A stretch of 64,000 nucleotides of DNA from Streptomyces sp. V1I1 (GTDB lineage: Bacteria; Actinomycetota; Actinomycetes; Streptomycetales; Streptomycetaceae): positions 7,539,001-7,603,000 of the forward strand of contig NZ_JAUSZH010000001.1 in the NCBI RefSeq assembly GCF_030817355.1. The letters are read 5' to 3'. The position numbers and the translations under genes are program-made. Position 1 is the stretch's first letter. Each line of letters opens with the position of its first letter. Under the pieces are notes generated by a model that saw only the letters and a list, made by a program, of their open reading frames with translations, searched no databases and was not told where the DNA came from. Shown here piece by piece: positions 32,206-40,157 of this stretch.

Positions 32206-34422
32206 ATGCACAGACGTCTGCTTCAGCTGGTCCTCATCTCGCTCGTGGGCGCCGCGACTCTCGCGGCGCCCGCGGTGGCGGCGCCGCCCGGTCCGCCGGA
32301 TGTGTACCGGCCCGTGCGCGGGCCCGCCGCGCCGGCCGAGTACCGGTATCTGCAGAAGACCCTGCCGGGGGAGTCGATTCCGCGCCATGCTCACGACACC
32401 GCCGCGGCGCAAGCACGTCAACTGCCCACCGTCGGCGGGCGCTGGAAGCCGGTCGGACCGACCAATATCGGCGGGCGCATCGTCTCGCTCGCCCTCGACC
32501 CCAAGCGCGCCGACACCGTGTACGCCGCCGCGGCCAGCGGCGGGATCTGGCGCAGCACCGACGCCGGGCAGACCTTCACGTCCGCCTGGCCGGACGACTG
32601 GACGCAGGCGATGGGCGCGGTCGCGACCGGCCCCGACGGCACTCTCTACGCCGGGACCGGCGAGCCCAACCCCGGTGGCGGCAGCATCACTTACGAGGGC
32701 ACGGGCCTCTATCGCAGCACCGACGGCGGCGCCCACTGGCGACCCATCGGGCTGCGCGACTCCGGCGCGATCAGCGCGATCACGGTGGACCCGGCCAACC
32801 CCCGCCGGTTATACGTCGCCGCGGCCGGATCGCTCTACAACGGCGGTGGCGACCGCGGTGTCTACCGCTCGGACGACGGCGGGTCGAGCTGGCAGCGAAT
32901 TCTCACCGGGGCCAACGAGTTCACCGGCGCCACCGAGGTGGTCGTCCAGGGCAAGAGGCTGTACGCCGTGCTGTGGGACCACCGCCGCCGGCCCGATCTG
33001 CGCACATACGGCGGCGTCGGCTCGGGTGTCTTCCGCAGCGACGACGACGGGAAGTCCTGGCAGCGGCTCGGCGGCGGTCTGCCCGCCCAGAGCCCCGAAG
33101 TCGGGCGGATCGGCCTCGCCGTCGCGGGAGAGAACGTCTACGCCATCGTCAACAAGACCAGCGGCCCCTTCGAGGGCTTCTACGCCTCGAGGGACGGCGG
33201 CGACACCTGGAGCCGGACACCGGAGAGCAAAGACCTTGCCAACTCGCAGTCCAGCTTCGGCTGGTGGTTTGGCAAGATCTGGGCCGACCCCAAGGACGCC
33301 AGACATCTGCATGTGGCCGGGGTGGCGCTGCTGACCTCGAAGGACGGCGGCGACTCCTGGACGTACGACGACAGCAGCATCCATGTCGACCACCACGCGA
33401 TGGTCTGGGATCCGCGCCGCCCTGGCCGGGTCTATCTGGGCAACGACGGCGGCGTCTACCGCTCCGACGCCGACGGGGACGGCGGCTGGGTCAAGGCCCG
33501 CCACGAGCCGTACACCCAGCTCTACAGCGTGGCCATCAGCCCACAGGACACCAGCCGGATCTCCGGCGGCGCGCAGGACAACGGCTCGCTACGGTCCTGG
33601 GGCGGGGACGGCTTCAACGAGTATCTCGGCGGGGACGGCGAGGAGAACCTCATCAACCCGACCGACGTGAACAATGTGTACGCCTGCTACCAGTACGGCA
33701 ATTGCTTCCGCTCCACCGACGGCGGCGACAACCTGACGTACTTCGCCGACAAGACGGTCTTCAAGCGGCGCAACTGGTTCACCCCAGTCGTCTTCGACCC
33801 GCGCGACCCGAAGGTCCTCTACTACGGCTCCGAAGTGCTCAACCGCTCCACGGACGGCGGCGTGACCTGGAACGCCATCAGCCCCGACCTCAGCGGCGGT
33901 CCCGGCCCCGACCCGATCTACACGAACTACGGCACGATCACGACCGTCGCCCCGGCGGGCGACGGGCGCACCGTATACGCCGGTACCGACGACGGCCGTG
34001 TCTGGGTCACCAAGGACCTGGGCGCGACCTGGACGAAACTGGCCGAGGGCCGGCCGTGGGTGACCCGGGTCGTCGTCGACCCGAAGAACCCCGACCGCGT
34101 CTACACCACGCACTCCGGCTACCGGGCGGGCTCGGCACTGGCTCACGTCTACGGCAGCACCGACGGCGGCAAGCACTGGAAGGACCTGTCGGGCAACCTT
34201 CCGGCCGCGCCCGTCAACGACCTGATCATCGGCCGGGGCAACATCCTGTACATCGGCACGGACCAGGGCGTGTTCGCCTCGCTGCCCGGCGGCGGGCGCT
34301 GGCACCGCCTCGGCCGCGGCATGCCACAGGTCCCGGTCGACGACATCGAGTACGACGCCGGGCACCACCGCCTGGTCGCCGCCACTTTCGGCAGGGGGTT
34401 CTACGAGCTGACGACCCTCTGA
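32206..34422 (+). CDS. Secreted BNR/Asp-box repeat beta-propeller protein (sortilin/VPS10-like)
   Basis: A 738-residue exported protein. The signal peptide is MHRRLLQLVLISLVGAATL ending near an AVA-APP site. The mature part is two seven-bladed propellers built from many Asp-box motifs, for example IWRSTDAGQTF, LYRSTDGGAHW, VFRSDDDGKSW and FYASRDGGDTW. This architecture is shared with VPS10/sortilin-like proteins and GH74 glucanases, but I cannot identify catalytic acids, so no activity is claimed. The ATG at 32206 has AGAGGG five bases upstream; ATGs at 32185 and 32191 are alternatives. Codon 202 (32809-32811) is TTA, implying bldA-dependent translation. Confidence 0.85.
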   Translation: MHRRLLQLVLISLVGAATLAAPAVAAPPGPPDVYRPVRGPAAPAEYRYLQKTLPGESIPRHAHDTAAAQARQLPTVGGRWKPVGPTNIGGRIVSLALDPKRADTVYAAAASGGIWRSTDAGQTFTSAWPDDWTQAMGAVATGPDGTLYAGTGEPNPGGGSITYEGTGLYRSTDGGAHWRPIGLRDSGAISAITVDPANPRRLYVAAAGSLYNGGGDRGVYRSDDGGSSWQRILTGANEFTGATEVVVQGKRLYAVLWDHRRRPDLRTYGGVGSGVFRSDDDGKSWQRLGGGLPAQSPEVGRIGLAVAGENVYAIVNKTSGPFEGFYASRDGGDTWSRTPESKDLANSQSSFGWWFGKIWADPKDARHLHVAGVALLTSKDGGDSWTYDDSSIHVDHHAMVWDPRRPGRVYLGNDGGVYRSDADGDGGWVKARHEPYTQLYSVAISPQDTSRISGGAQDNGSLRSWGGDGFNEYLGGDGEENLINPTDVNNVYACYQYGNCFRSTDGGDNLTYFADKTVFKRRNWFTPVVFDPRDPKVLYYGSEVLNRSTDGGVTWNAISPDLSGGPGPDPIYTNYGTITTVAPAGDGRTVYAGTDDGRVWVTKDLGATWTKLAEGRPWVTRVVVDPKNPDRVYTTHSGYRAGSALAHVYGSTDGGKHWKDLSGNLPAAPVNDLIIGRGNILYIGTDQGVFASLPGGGRWHRLGRGMPQVPVDDIEYDAGHHRLVAATFGRGFYELTTL

Positions 34423-34439
34423 CTCTATGGATCGGGCAC

Positions 34440-34626
34440 CGCCCTGCGAGGGCCCCGGCGGCCTCCTGCTCAGCCCGCTGAGGTTAGCGATCAACGGCCC
34501 CAGTGTGCCGCCGTTGCCGTCATCGCTGCGGTGCCCGGTGCCCGGAACGACGACGGTCTGCTCGTCCAGCGCGGTGAAGACGTCTTCGACCGGCGACCTC
34601 GTGAGTCGACTACGCCGCATCCGCAT
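34440..34626 (-). pseudogene. Possible transposase remnant (IS110-like)
   Basis: The minus strand encodes VEDVFTALDEQTVVVPGTG followed by LGPLIANLSGL without start, ribosome-binding site or remaining domains. The phrase resembles the stretch before the C-terminal helices of IS110-family transposases as I remember them. It is too short for certainty and may be chance. It lies at the left edge of the accessory block. Confidence 0.25.
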
Positions 34627-35339
34627 CAGCGGACGTGCTGCGCCACTGTGTATCCGGTCGGCCCGGTGAGTCCGTTCCGAGACTCATCCACTACTTCGAC
34701 GATCTCGAAACCCGCGGCCGATGCGTAACCTTCCAGTTCACGGGGAAACAGCACGCGCCGCCGGATCTCGTCCTGGGCCTCGTCGCCTGAGGCGAGAACC
34801 CAATGCCGGTGCATGGTGTTGATCTGTGTCCGCAGGTCCCATCCATAACTGATGGTCACCCGCGCCGGCCCGTCTGGAGTGTCGACGACGGCGCTCGTCG
34901 GCTCGGGGCGAATGACGGGCGACACAGGGGAGAAGAGCACCAAGAGTCCGCCGGGCCGTGCATGGGCGGCAAAGGTGGCGAACACTCTGGTGATGTCGTC
35001 GTTGTCGTGCACATAGGCCAGCGAGTTGCCGAGGCAGGTCACGGCGTCCATGCGTCGCCGGAGCCGGACGGTTCGCATGTCGCCAATGCGGATGTCAAGT
35101 CCAGGCCGTACTCGGTGTGCGTAGTCGACCATGCCGGCCTGGAGGTCCACGCCGACGCACTCGAAGCGCTTGGCCAGGATTTCGAGATCTCGCCCGGTGC
35201 CGCAGCCGAAGTCCATAAGCGTGTTCGTATCCGGCCTGTGGCGTTCGATCAGGGCTTGGCACATCTCGGCGCTGCCGCTGTCCGACTGGATCGCGTCGTA
35301 CAGCGCGGGGTCCCGATAGAAGAGGTTCGTTGCTTCCAT
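34626..35339 (-). CDS. Class I SAM-dependent methyltransferase
   Basis: A 237-residue methyltransferase. Motif I is NTLMDFGCGTGRDLEILAKR (about residues 39-58), motif II CVGVDLQAGMVDYA, then IRIGDMRTVRL and the motif IV-like DAVTCLGNSLAYV. A conserved C-terminal beta domain (RVTISYGWDLRTQINTMHRHW) is typical of sugar- or antibiotic-acting small-molecule methyltransferases. The start is an ATG at 35339 with only a weak ribosome-binding site, lying within the 3' end of the upstream asparagine-synthase-like frame, so translation may be coupled. Substrate unknown. Confidence 0.88.
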   Translation of the reverse strand: MEATNLFYRDPALYDAIQSDSGSAEMCQALIERHRPDTNTLMDFGCGTGRDLEILAKRFECVGVDLQAGMVDYAHRVRPGLDIRIGDMRTVRLRRRMDAVTCLGNSLAYVHDNDDITRVFATFAAHARPGGLLVLFSPVSPVIRPEPTSAVVDTPDGPARVTISYGWDLRTQINTMHRHWVLASGDEAQDEIRRRVLFPRELEGYASAAGFEIVEVVDESRNGLTGPTGYTVAQHVR

Positions 35340-35875
35340 GCGCTCGGTTCCACGTCGGGGCTGGTCACATGAGGCTCCGCAGTCCGATTTCCAGGGCGAG
35401 CACGTCGCACAAGAGATCGGGCACCGTAGGCGCGTTGCTCGGCGTCCTCTCGGGCCTGGGCAAGCGCTTTGGGGTCAACGTAGCCGAGATCCACCAGTAG
35501 TGATTCCCGAATCATCCTATTCAGGACGGGCAGCCCGTACGAGCGCAATCCGGCCTCCATGACTCCCAGGAAGTTCTCCGGTTCGGCCGGCGCGACGACC
35601 GACTCGGCGAGTCCGGCACGCCGTAGGCGCTCACGGAACAGGGCCTTACCGCGCTTGAACTCGTGTGGAAGCTGTTCCATGAACCGCACGATGCGGGGGT
35701 GGACGAGCGGGCTCACCGGCCAGACACCGCGGCGGAGAAACCCGGGGTTGTGGAGCCCAAACGCGATCAGCGTGGGGAGCGGAAGTACCGGAATCGGCGC
35801 AAGGTGGAGAGGTCTGGTGATCGCCGGTTCAGCCGCTACCCCGGGCGCCCTCCGGTCGGCATGGTTCGTAGCCAC
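35249..35875 (-). pseudogene. Truncated asparagine-synthase-like C-terminal domain
   Basis: About 208 residues, of which about 30-150 resemble the extreme C-terminus of asparagine synthetase domains: SPLVHPRIVRFMEQLPHEFKRGKALFRERL parallels the usual PFLD-R-VEFA-LP...K-LLRE motif, followed by RMIRESLLVDLGYVDPKALAQ. The glutaminase domain and the ATP-binding SGGxDS motif are absent; only 166 bp separate it from the divergent Nudix gene, so the rest is lost. The last 30 codons overlap the methyltransferase gene and look non-native. It is most likely a remnant of a larger amidotransferase; a stand-alone product cannot be excluded. Confidence 0.55.
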
Positions 35876-36041
35876 AACGGCACCGAGCTGGTCGACCTGC
35901 CAACGCCAGAGCTGCGCTCATGGGGCTCATAGCAGACCTCGTCAGTGCCTCATCTCGTCGGAATGACGCAAAACCAAGGAACGCGCGTCGGCCTTCTGGC
36001 TGCTCTGAGATCCTGGAGACCGATCGAGAGGGGCCGCAGCG

Positions 36042-36575
36042 ATGCAGTGGAAGATCCACGGGGAACGTCCGATCTACGAGAACACCTGGGTGAACCTGTG
36101 GCTCACCGACGTCGAGACGCCGGACGGGAACCGCTGGGAGCACCACGTCGTCAAGCTTCGGCACCTGGCCGTGGCCGCCGTCGTCAACGAGCGGCGCGAA
36201 GTTCTGATGATGTGGCGGCACCGTTTCATCACGAACGCCTGGGCGTGGGAGCTACCCATGGGCTTGGTGGAGGAGGGCGAGACGCCAGCCGACGCGGCGG
36301 CCCGTGAGGTGCTGGAGGAGACCGGCTGGCGGCCCGGTCCGGTCAAGTCGCTGATGTACGCCGAGCCGGCGAACGGCATCACCGACTCCCAGCACCACGT
36401 CTTCCGGGCCGACGGAGCCAAGTACGAGGGACCGCCGACCGAGAAGAACGAATCGGACCGGATCGAGTGGATCCCGCTTACTGATGTACGGGGCATGATC
36501 GACCGCCGCGAGATCGTCAGCAGCGGCTCTCTCGTGGGGCTGCTTTACGTGCTCATGGACGAGGCGATCCGCTGA
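36042..36575 (+). CDS. Nudix hydrolase (ADP-ribose pyrophosphatase-like)
   Basis: A 177-residue Nudix hydrolase. The Nudix box is complete, from GLVEEGETPADAAAREV to LEETGW (about residues 75-97), with the metal-binding REVLEE intact. The N-terminal WVNLWLTDVETPDG and VAAVVNERREVLMMWRHR strands fit the ADP-sugar diphosphatase branch. It would hydrolyse a nucleoside diphosphate linked to a sugar. GAGAGGGG lies eight bases before the ATG. Its 3' end overlaps that of the XRE regulator by 23 bp on the opposite strand. Confidence 0.92.
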   Translation: MQWKIHGERPIYENTWVNLWLTDVETPDGNRWEHHVVKLRHLAVAAVVNERREVLMMWRHRFITNAWAWELPMGLVEEGETPADAAAREVLEETGWRPGPVKSLMYAEPANGITDSQHHVFRADGAKYEGPPTEKNESDRIEWIPLTDVRGMIDRREIVSSGSLVGLLYVLMDEAIR

Positions 36576-37899
36576 TCTGGCGGGGCAGCACTTCCCGGAG
36601 CCGGGACTCGAACGCCACCGCGGCCGGTTCCCGGCGGAAGGGCTCCAGCTGCTCGTAGAACTCCCGGAGGTGGCTGGCAACCCGTTGCGAGCTGACGGCC
36701 GCCGCCGGGGCGAGGGCAGCCATGGCCGTGTGACACGCCTCGTCGAGCTTGCCGCGCTGGAGCTGGGTGCGAGCGAGCCAGAAGGTATGGAAGGCGCGGC
36801 CTCGGTGATTCGATTCGTGTTCGCGCCGTAGGGCATCCGCGATCAGTGGTTCGGCGAGGGCGGCCTCGCCGAGTCGGCCGTGTGCGATGCCGGTGTCCAC
36901 GATCAGCTTCGGCTCGTCGAAGTACGCCACCCACGCCGGGTCCGGATCGCCCGAGCTGATCCGGCCAAAGTAGGTGTGGGCTTCCGTGATCGCGCCGTGG
37001 GTGGCGCTGTGGTTCCCAAGGGTGGCGTGGGCGAAGGCTTCTCGCATCGCGAGCATGGCCAGCACGCGAGGCGTTGTCCCCACGGCGGCTCGTGCCTGGT
37101 CCTGGGCCGCTGTGACCAGTGCGAGGGCATCCCCAGGCTTGTCTTGATAGGTGGCCTGAAGGCTCATGCAGGCGAGGACATTGGCCATGAACTGGCGGTC
37201 ATCGATGGCCCTGGCCAGTCCGAGGGATTCGGTGAAGTAGGCGCGTGCTTGGTTGTACTGGCGGGCGTCGAAGTAGGTCCAACCGGTGAGGCGGGCGAGT
37301 TCGGCCGCGATGCTGTGCAGGCCGTCCCGCATGGGCGCGGGGCGCTGTTCCTTGAGGAGATCGACGACGTAGCGGAGCTGGCCGACGACCGCCGGCCGTA
37401 AGGTCTCGCCGCCGTGTTCGTCGTCCCGGCGCCAGTAGTCAGCGATCGACGAGTGCAGCGCGTCCAGCGTCGATGGGCTGAGGTCTCTTTCGGCCGCCAG
37501 GGCGAGGATGCTGTCCACGTCCGCCCCCGGCAGACTTGCGGCCAACTGCGCGTCGACGGGGGTTGGTTCCTCTGGGGTTTCTCGTGGAGTGACGGTCAGG
37601 TTCCGCGGTGTCTCCCACGAGCGCCGTGCCAGGCCGAGCATGTGGCCGGGGATGCGCAGTCCGTCAGAGATCCGCTCGATCACGTCCATGTGCAGCAGCT
37701 GCCGCCGCCCCGCGATCACCTCACCGACGCGGCTGGGGGTGAGATCGCAGCGTCGCGCGATCATCGACGGGTAGATGCCTGCTCGCGCTTTGACCAGCTG
37801 AAAGATGCGGCCGAAGTCTCTGGCCTGGCATGCCTCGATCATCACCGGGTCCGTGAGCAGGCTGACGGGGAGTTCCTTCGAGCGGGGTGACTCGGGCAT
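36553..37899 (-). CDS. XRE-family HTH regulator with C-terminal TPR-like domain
   Basis: A 448-residue regulator. The HTH spans about residues 30-90 (QLVKARAGIYPSMIARRCDLTPSRVGEVIAGRRQ...ERISDGLRIPGHMLGLA when read in pieces). The remainder is helical repeat, with TPR-like segments such as RQYNQARAYFTESLGLARAI and KLDEACHTAMAALAP, as in peptide- or ligand-sensing actinobacterial regulators. Leu167 is encoded by TTA (37399-37401), the only such codon seen in this block, so the regulator should be made only when bldA tRNA is charged. Transcription is divergent from the radical-SAM operon; the 111-bp gap carries a perfect palindrome 59 bp upstream of this gene. Confidence 0.9.
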   Translation of the reverse strand: MPESPRSKELPVSLLTDPVMIEACQARDFGRIFQLVKARAGIYPSMIARRCDLTPSRVGEVIAGRRQLLHMDVIERISDGLRIPGHMLGLARRSWETPRNLTVTPRETPEEPTPVDAQLAASLPGADVDSILALAAERDLSPSTLDALHSSIADYWRRDDEHGGETLRPAVVGQLRYVVDLLKEQRPAPMRDGLHSIAAELARLTGWTYFDARQYNQARAYFTESLGLARAIDDRQFMANVLACMSLQATYQDKPGDALALVTAAQDQARAAVGTTPRVLAMLAMREAFAHATLGNHSATHGAITEAHTYFGRISSGDPDPAWVAYFDEPKLIVDTGIAHGRLGEAALAEPLIADALRREHESNHRGRAFHTFWLARTQLQRGKLDEACHTAMAALAPAAAVSSQRVASHLREFYEQLEPFRREPAAVAFESRLREVLPRQISGSPRP

Positions 37900-37957
37900 C
37901 GGGCACGCTCCGGCGTGAGGACTACGGATCGCTGCTCTTGGTCAACCGAGGGTGATG

Positions 37958-37974
37958 TTACCCAAGTTGGGTAA
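37958..37974. promoter_or_regulatory. Perfect 17-bp palindromic operator, XRE regulator/radical-SAM operon
   Basis: TTACCCAAGTTGGGTAA has two 8-bp arms around a single central base. It is the only strong dyad in the divergent spacer between the XRE gene and the peptide operon, 37 bp from the first downstream ATG. It is the obvious binding site for the regulator. Confidence 0.85.
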
Positions 37975-38010
37975 TCCGCTTGGCCTTTCTGGTCAAGCCT
38001 GCGGATCGCG

Positions 38011-38217
38011 ATGCTCCTGACCATGGCGAACGGACAGGACGACGTACGAATGACGCTTCGGCTCTCGCGTGACTCCGGCCGAACGTGGGGGCCTCTCACC
38101 GAGGTGCGCGTGGGCGCCAACCCTGTGCTCCCGGACGACCCCGGTGGCTTCCCGCCGTGCGCGTGCCGCCGGTGCGCGGAGCGGAACTCCGTGGGCTCTC
38201 TGCGGCTGGTGTCGTGA
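38011..38217 (+). CDS. Small Cys-containing protein, first gene of radical-SAM operon
   Basis: Up to 68 residues; starts at 38011, 38023 or 38050 are possible and none has a strong ribosome-binding site. The conserved-looking core is MTLRLSRDSGRTWGPLTEV, then NPVLPDDPGGFPPCACRRC and a Ser/Leu-rich end. The three Cys in CACRRC could bind metal. Similar short proteins occur in Streptomyces accessory regions beside XRE regulators, to my recollection, without assigned function. Its TGA overlaps the next ATG (TGATG), so it belongs to the operon. Confidence 0.6.
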   Translation: MLLTMANGQDDVRMTLRLSRDSGRTWGPLTEVRVGANPVLPDDPGGFPPCACRRCAERNSVGSLRLVS

Positions 38218-38546
38218 TGCGGTGCACGCACTGGCGCTGGGTGCCCCTGGACCTGGCGCGGGAAGCGCGGGAGAGGTCAGCCGCGGAGTGCGTGGACAGG
38301 GCCGTGCAGTGCCAGTTGTGCGCTCACGACGACGGTGAGCACTACGGCCTCCTCGACGACCTCGGCGAGTACGGGACCGCGCCGTGGCTCCGCTGGCAGG
38401 AGGGGACCGAGGTGGACCTAGTCGTGCTGCCGGACTGCCCGGTGCTCGCCCCGGGGCTCGACGGTGAGGGCTGCTGTCTGTTCGCCGGCCACACCGAGCA
38501 GCACACCTGGGAAGACGCCCTGAAGGAGGCCTCGTGCCCCAACTGA
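38217..38546 (+). CDS. Small protein of unknown function, radical-SAM operon
   Basis: A 109-residue acidic protein rich in Cys, Trp and His: MRCTHWRWVPLDLAREARE, CQLCAHDDGEHYGLLDDLGE, then VLPDCPVLAPGLDGEGCCLFAGHTEQHTW. The pattern of two Cys pairs and several His suggests a metal-binding fold. I do not recognise a family. Translation is coupled at both ends: its ATG overlaps the preceding stop and its 3' end overlaps the next gene by 13 bp. No membrane segment or signal peptide. Confidence 0.65.
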   Translation: MRCTHWRWVPLDLAREARERSAAECVDRAVQCQLCAHDDGEHYGLLDDLGEYGTAPWLRWQEGTEVDLVVLPDCPVLAPGLDGEGCCLFAGHTEQHTWEDALKEASCPN

Positions 38547-38800
38547 TCACGAGCCCACGCAACCGCACATTCCTTATCACCCGCCCTGACTCTTACGGCG
38601 GAATGCAGACCCGGCGCTTTCGCCCTCCTTGCAACGAGAGCTGCGGGGACTGCGGCGGCAGCGGCGCCGACTCGTCCGGCAAGACCTGCGGCACCTGCAA
38701 CGGCCTCGGCGAGATCCACTGTCTCGCCAGCCTTCAGGGCGCACGCGTGCCGTCGCGTTCCATGATCCGGAAGGAGGGCCACCGATGGCCCACGCTCTGA
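38534..38800 (+). CDS. Small zinc-finger protein with DnaJ-type CxxCxGxG motifs
   Basis: An 88-residue protein. Residues about 33-60 hold CGDCGGSG and CGTCNGLG, the CxxCxGxG repeat of the DnaJ cysteine-rich domain, with two further Cys close by (CNESC, IHC). This should form a zinc centre able to bind an extended peptide. GAAGGAGG precedes the GTG start by four bases. The gene overlaps its neighbours on both sides (13 and 16 bp) and directly precedes the radical SAM enzyme, so a role in holding or delivering the precursor peptide is a reasonable guess, not shown. Confidence 0.75.
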   Translation: MPQLITSPRNRTFLITRPDSYGGMQTRRFRPPCNESCGDCGGSGADSSGKTCGTCNGLGEIHCLASLQGARVPSRSMIRKEGHRWPTL

Positions 38801-39909
38801 TCGCCTCCCCGTTCCTCGACGGGCACCTGCTCCTTAAGCCCGGAGCAAGGGCCGGGGCCCGCATCCCGGCCGACCACTACGAGGACATCCGGCAGGCCGC
38901 CGCCGACGGTGAGGCTCTGCCTGCCTGGGCGGTACAGACCGCCGCCGACGTATGGGGCATCGACCTGGGCGGCCGACCCGCGCAGGGCACGGTGCTGCTG
39001 CGCGAGCCGTCCCCGTACGGCTACTGCCGCGCCTCCTGGGAGATCAACCTCGGCTGCAACTTCGGCTGCAAGCACTGCTACCTCGGCGAGCGGCCCTTCT
39101 CCGGTCTCGGCTGGGAGGACAAGGTGCGGCTGCTGGACATCATGCGCGAGGCCGGTGTCCTCTGGCTCCAGATCACCGGTGGCGAACCCACCATGGACCC
39201 TCACTTCCAGGGTTCCTACCGGTACGCCTGGCAGGCCGGGATGATGCTCACCATCTCCACCAACGGCTCGCTGCTTTGGCGGCCGGACCTCCTCAAGCTC
39301 TTCCGGGACTGCCCGCCCTACCGGCTGGTCGTCAGCATGTACGGGGCGAGTGAGGAGTCCTTCGACACGCTCACCCAGCGCCGTGGCGCGTGGAAGGCGT
39401 TCCGTCGCGGCATTGACGCCGCACGCGAGGCGGGCCTGCCTCTGCGTATCAACGTCGTGGTGACCGAGGACAACGCCTCCGAGGCCGACGAGATGGGCGC
39501 CCTCGCCGAGGAGTGGAACGTCGAGAACCACGCGTACACGAACATGACGCCCACGATCTACGGCGGCGGTGAGCCGCTCCTCGCCCAGTCTGCCGCCCAC
39601 CTGCGGCAGCGCAAGCCGTTCGCCGGCTGCAACGCGGGACACACCTTCTTCCACACCGACCCCCACGCCAAGGTCTCGATCTGCAAGGTCGGCCGGGACG
39701 ACCAGATCGACCTCATGGCCGAAGGCATCGAGGGCCTCACCCGGCTCGGCGCCATCGCGGACCGACTCATGCTTCGCACCGGTGGGTGCGAGGGCTGCGC
39801 CCTGTCCGGCACCTGCCGGGTCTGCCGCCCCCTGGCCAAGCACTACCAGGAAGCGAAGGCGCCGCTGCACAGCTACTGCCAACACGGAGACAAGGAGAAC
39901 GCATCATGA
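38785..39909 (+). CDS. Radical SAM/SPASM enzyme, putative peptide-modifying
   Basis: A 374-residue radical SAM protein. The [4Fe-4S] triad is C91-x3-C95-x2-C98 (LGCNFGCKHCYLGE), followed by ITGGEP at 130-135 for SAM binding. The C-terminus is SPASM-like with seven further Cys: C282, C300, C335-x2-C338-x5-C344-x2-C347 and C365, enough for two auxiliary clusters. An N-terminal extension of about 75 residues (LLLKPGARAGARIPADHYEDI) might recognise a leader peptide. SPASM enzymes of this size typically install thioether or carbon-carbon crosslinks in RiPPs. AAGGAGGG precedes the ATG; the stop overlaps the ATG of the following small peptide gene (ATGA), so enzyme and peptide are made together. Confidence 0.9.
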   Translation: MAHALIASPFLDGHLLLKPGARAGARIPADHYEDIRQAAADGEALPAWAVQTAADVWGIDLGGRPAQGTVLLREPSPYGYCRASWEINLGCNFGCKHCYLGERPFSGLGWEDKVRLLDIMREAGVLWLQITGGEPTMDPHFQGSYRYAWQAGMMLTISTNGSLLWRPDLLKLFRDCPPYRLVVSMYGASEESFDTLTQRRGAWKAFRRGIDAAREAGLPLRINVVVTEDNASEADEMGALAEEWNVENHAYTNMTPTIYGGGEPLLAQSAAHLRQRKPFAGCNAGHTFFHTDPHAKVSICKVGRDDQIDLMAEGIEGLTRLGAIADRLMLRTGGCEGCALSGTCRVCRPLAKHYQEAKAPLHSYCQHGDKENAS

Positions 39910-40070
39910 CCCCGCCCGTACTGGTGACCCTTCTGCCCGGCCCGCCGGCCTCGGCACGCCGCGCGGCACCGCCCGTCGCCGCCCTCTCGGTGACCGCCGT
40001 CCTGGACCTGGACGACGTCGTGGAGAGCGCGGAGTGCTCCTGCGACGCCGGTGACGACAACCCCCACTGA
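39906..40070 (+). CDS. Putative RiPP precursor peptide, 54 residues, Cys/Asp tail
   Basis: The peptide has a Pro/Ala-rich start (MTPPVLVTLLPGPPASARRA), a probable leader helix (ALSVTAVLDLDDVVESAE, residues 26-43) and a short C-terminal core ECSCDAGDDNPH with C44 and C46. C46-x3-D50 fits the Cys-to-Asp spacing of some ranthipeptide thioethers; C44 and D47 or D51 offer other pairings. Its ATG overlaps the radical SAM stop, the usual signature of a substrate coupled to its enzyme. A hairpin follows. Length, position and composition support a precursor role; the modification is inference. Confidence 0.7.
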   Translation: MTPPVLVTLLPGPPASARRAAPPVAALSVTAVLDLDDVVESAECSCDAGDDNPH

Positions 40071-40093
40071 CCGACAGATCCGGTCGGTTCCGT

Positions 40094-40125
40094 TCAGGCC
40101 CTGGCGCATTCGCGTCGGGGCCTGA
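40094..40125 (+). terminator. Hairpin after the precursor peptide gene
   Basis: An 8-bp perfect stem (40094-40101 with 40118-40125) encloses 16 bases, 24 bases after the peptide stop. It is modest in strength and could give partial termination, so that the peptide is made in excess of the downstream GNAT. Confidence 0.5.
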
Positions 40126-40157
40126 GCCCTGACCGGCCGACCGTTAGGGTGCCGCTC

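Noticed and set aside
34626..40070. Lasso-peptide cluster, because of the asparagine-synthase-like fragment
   Set aside because: The fragment lacks the ATP site, there is no B protease or leader-binding protein, and the Cys/Asp core does not have a lasso pattern.
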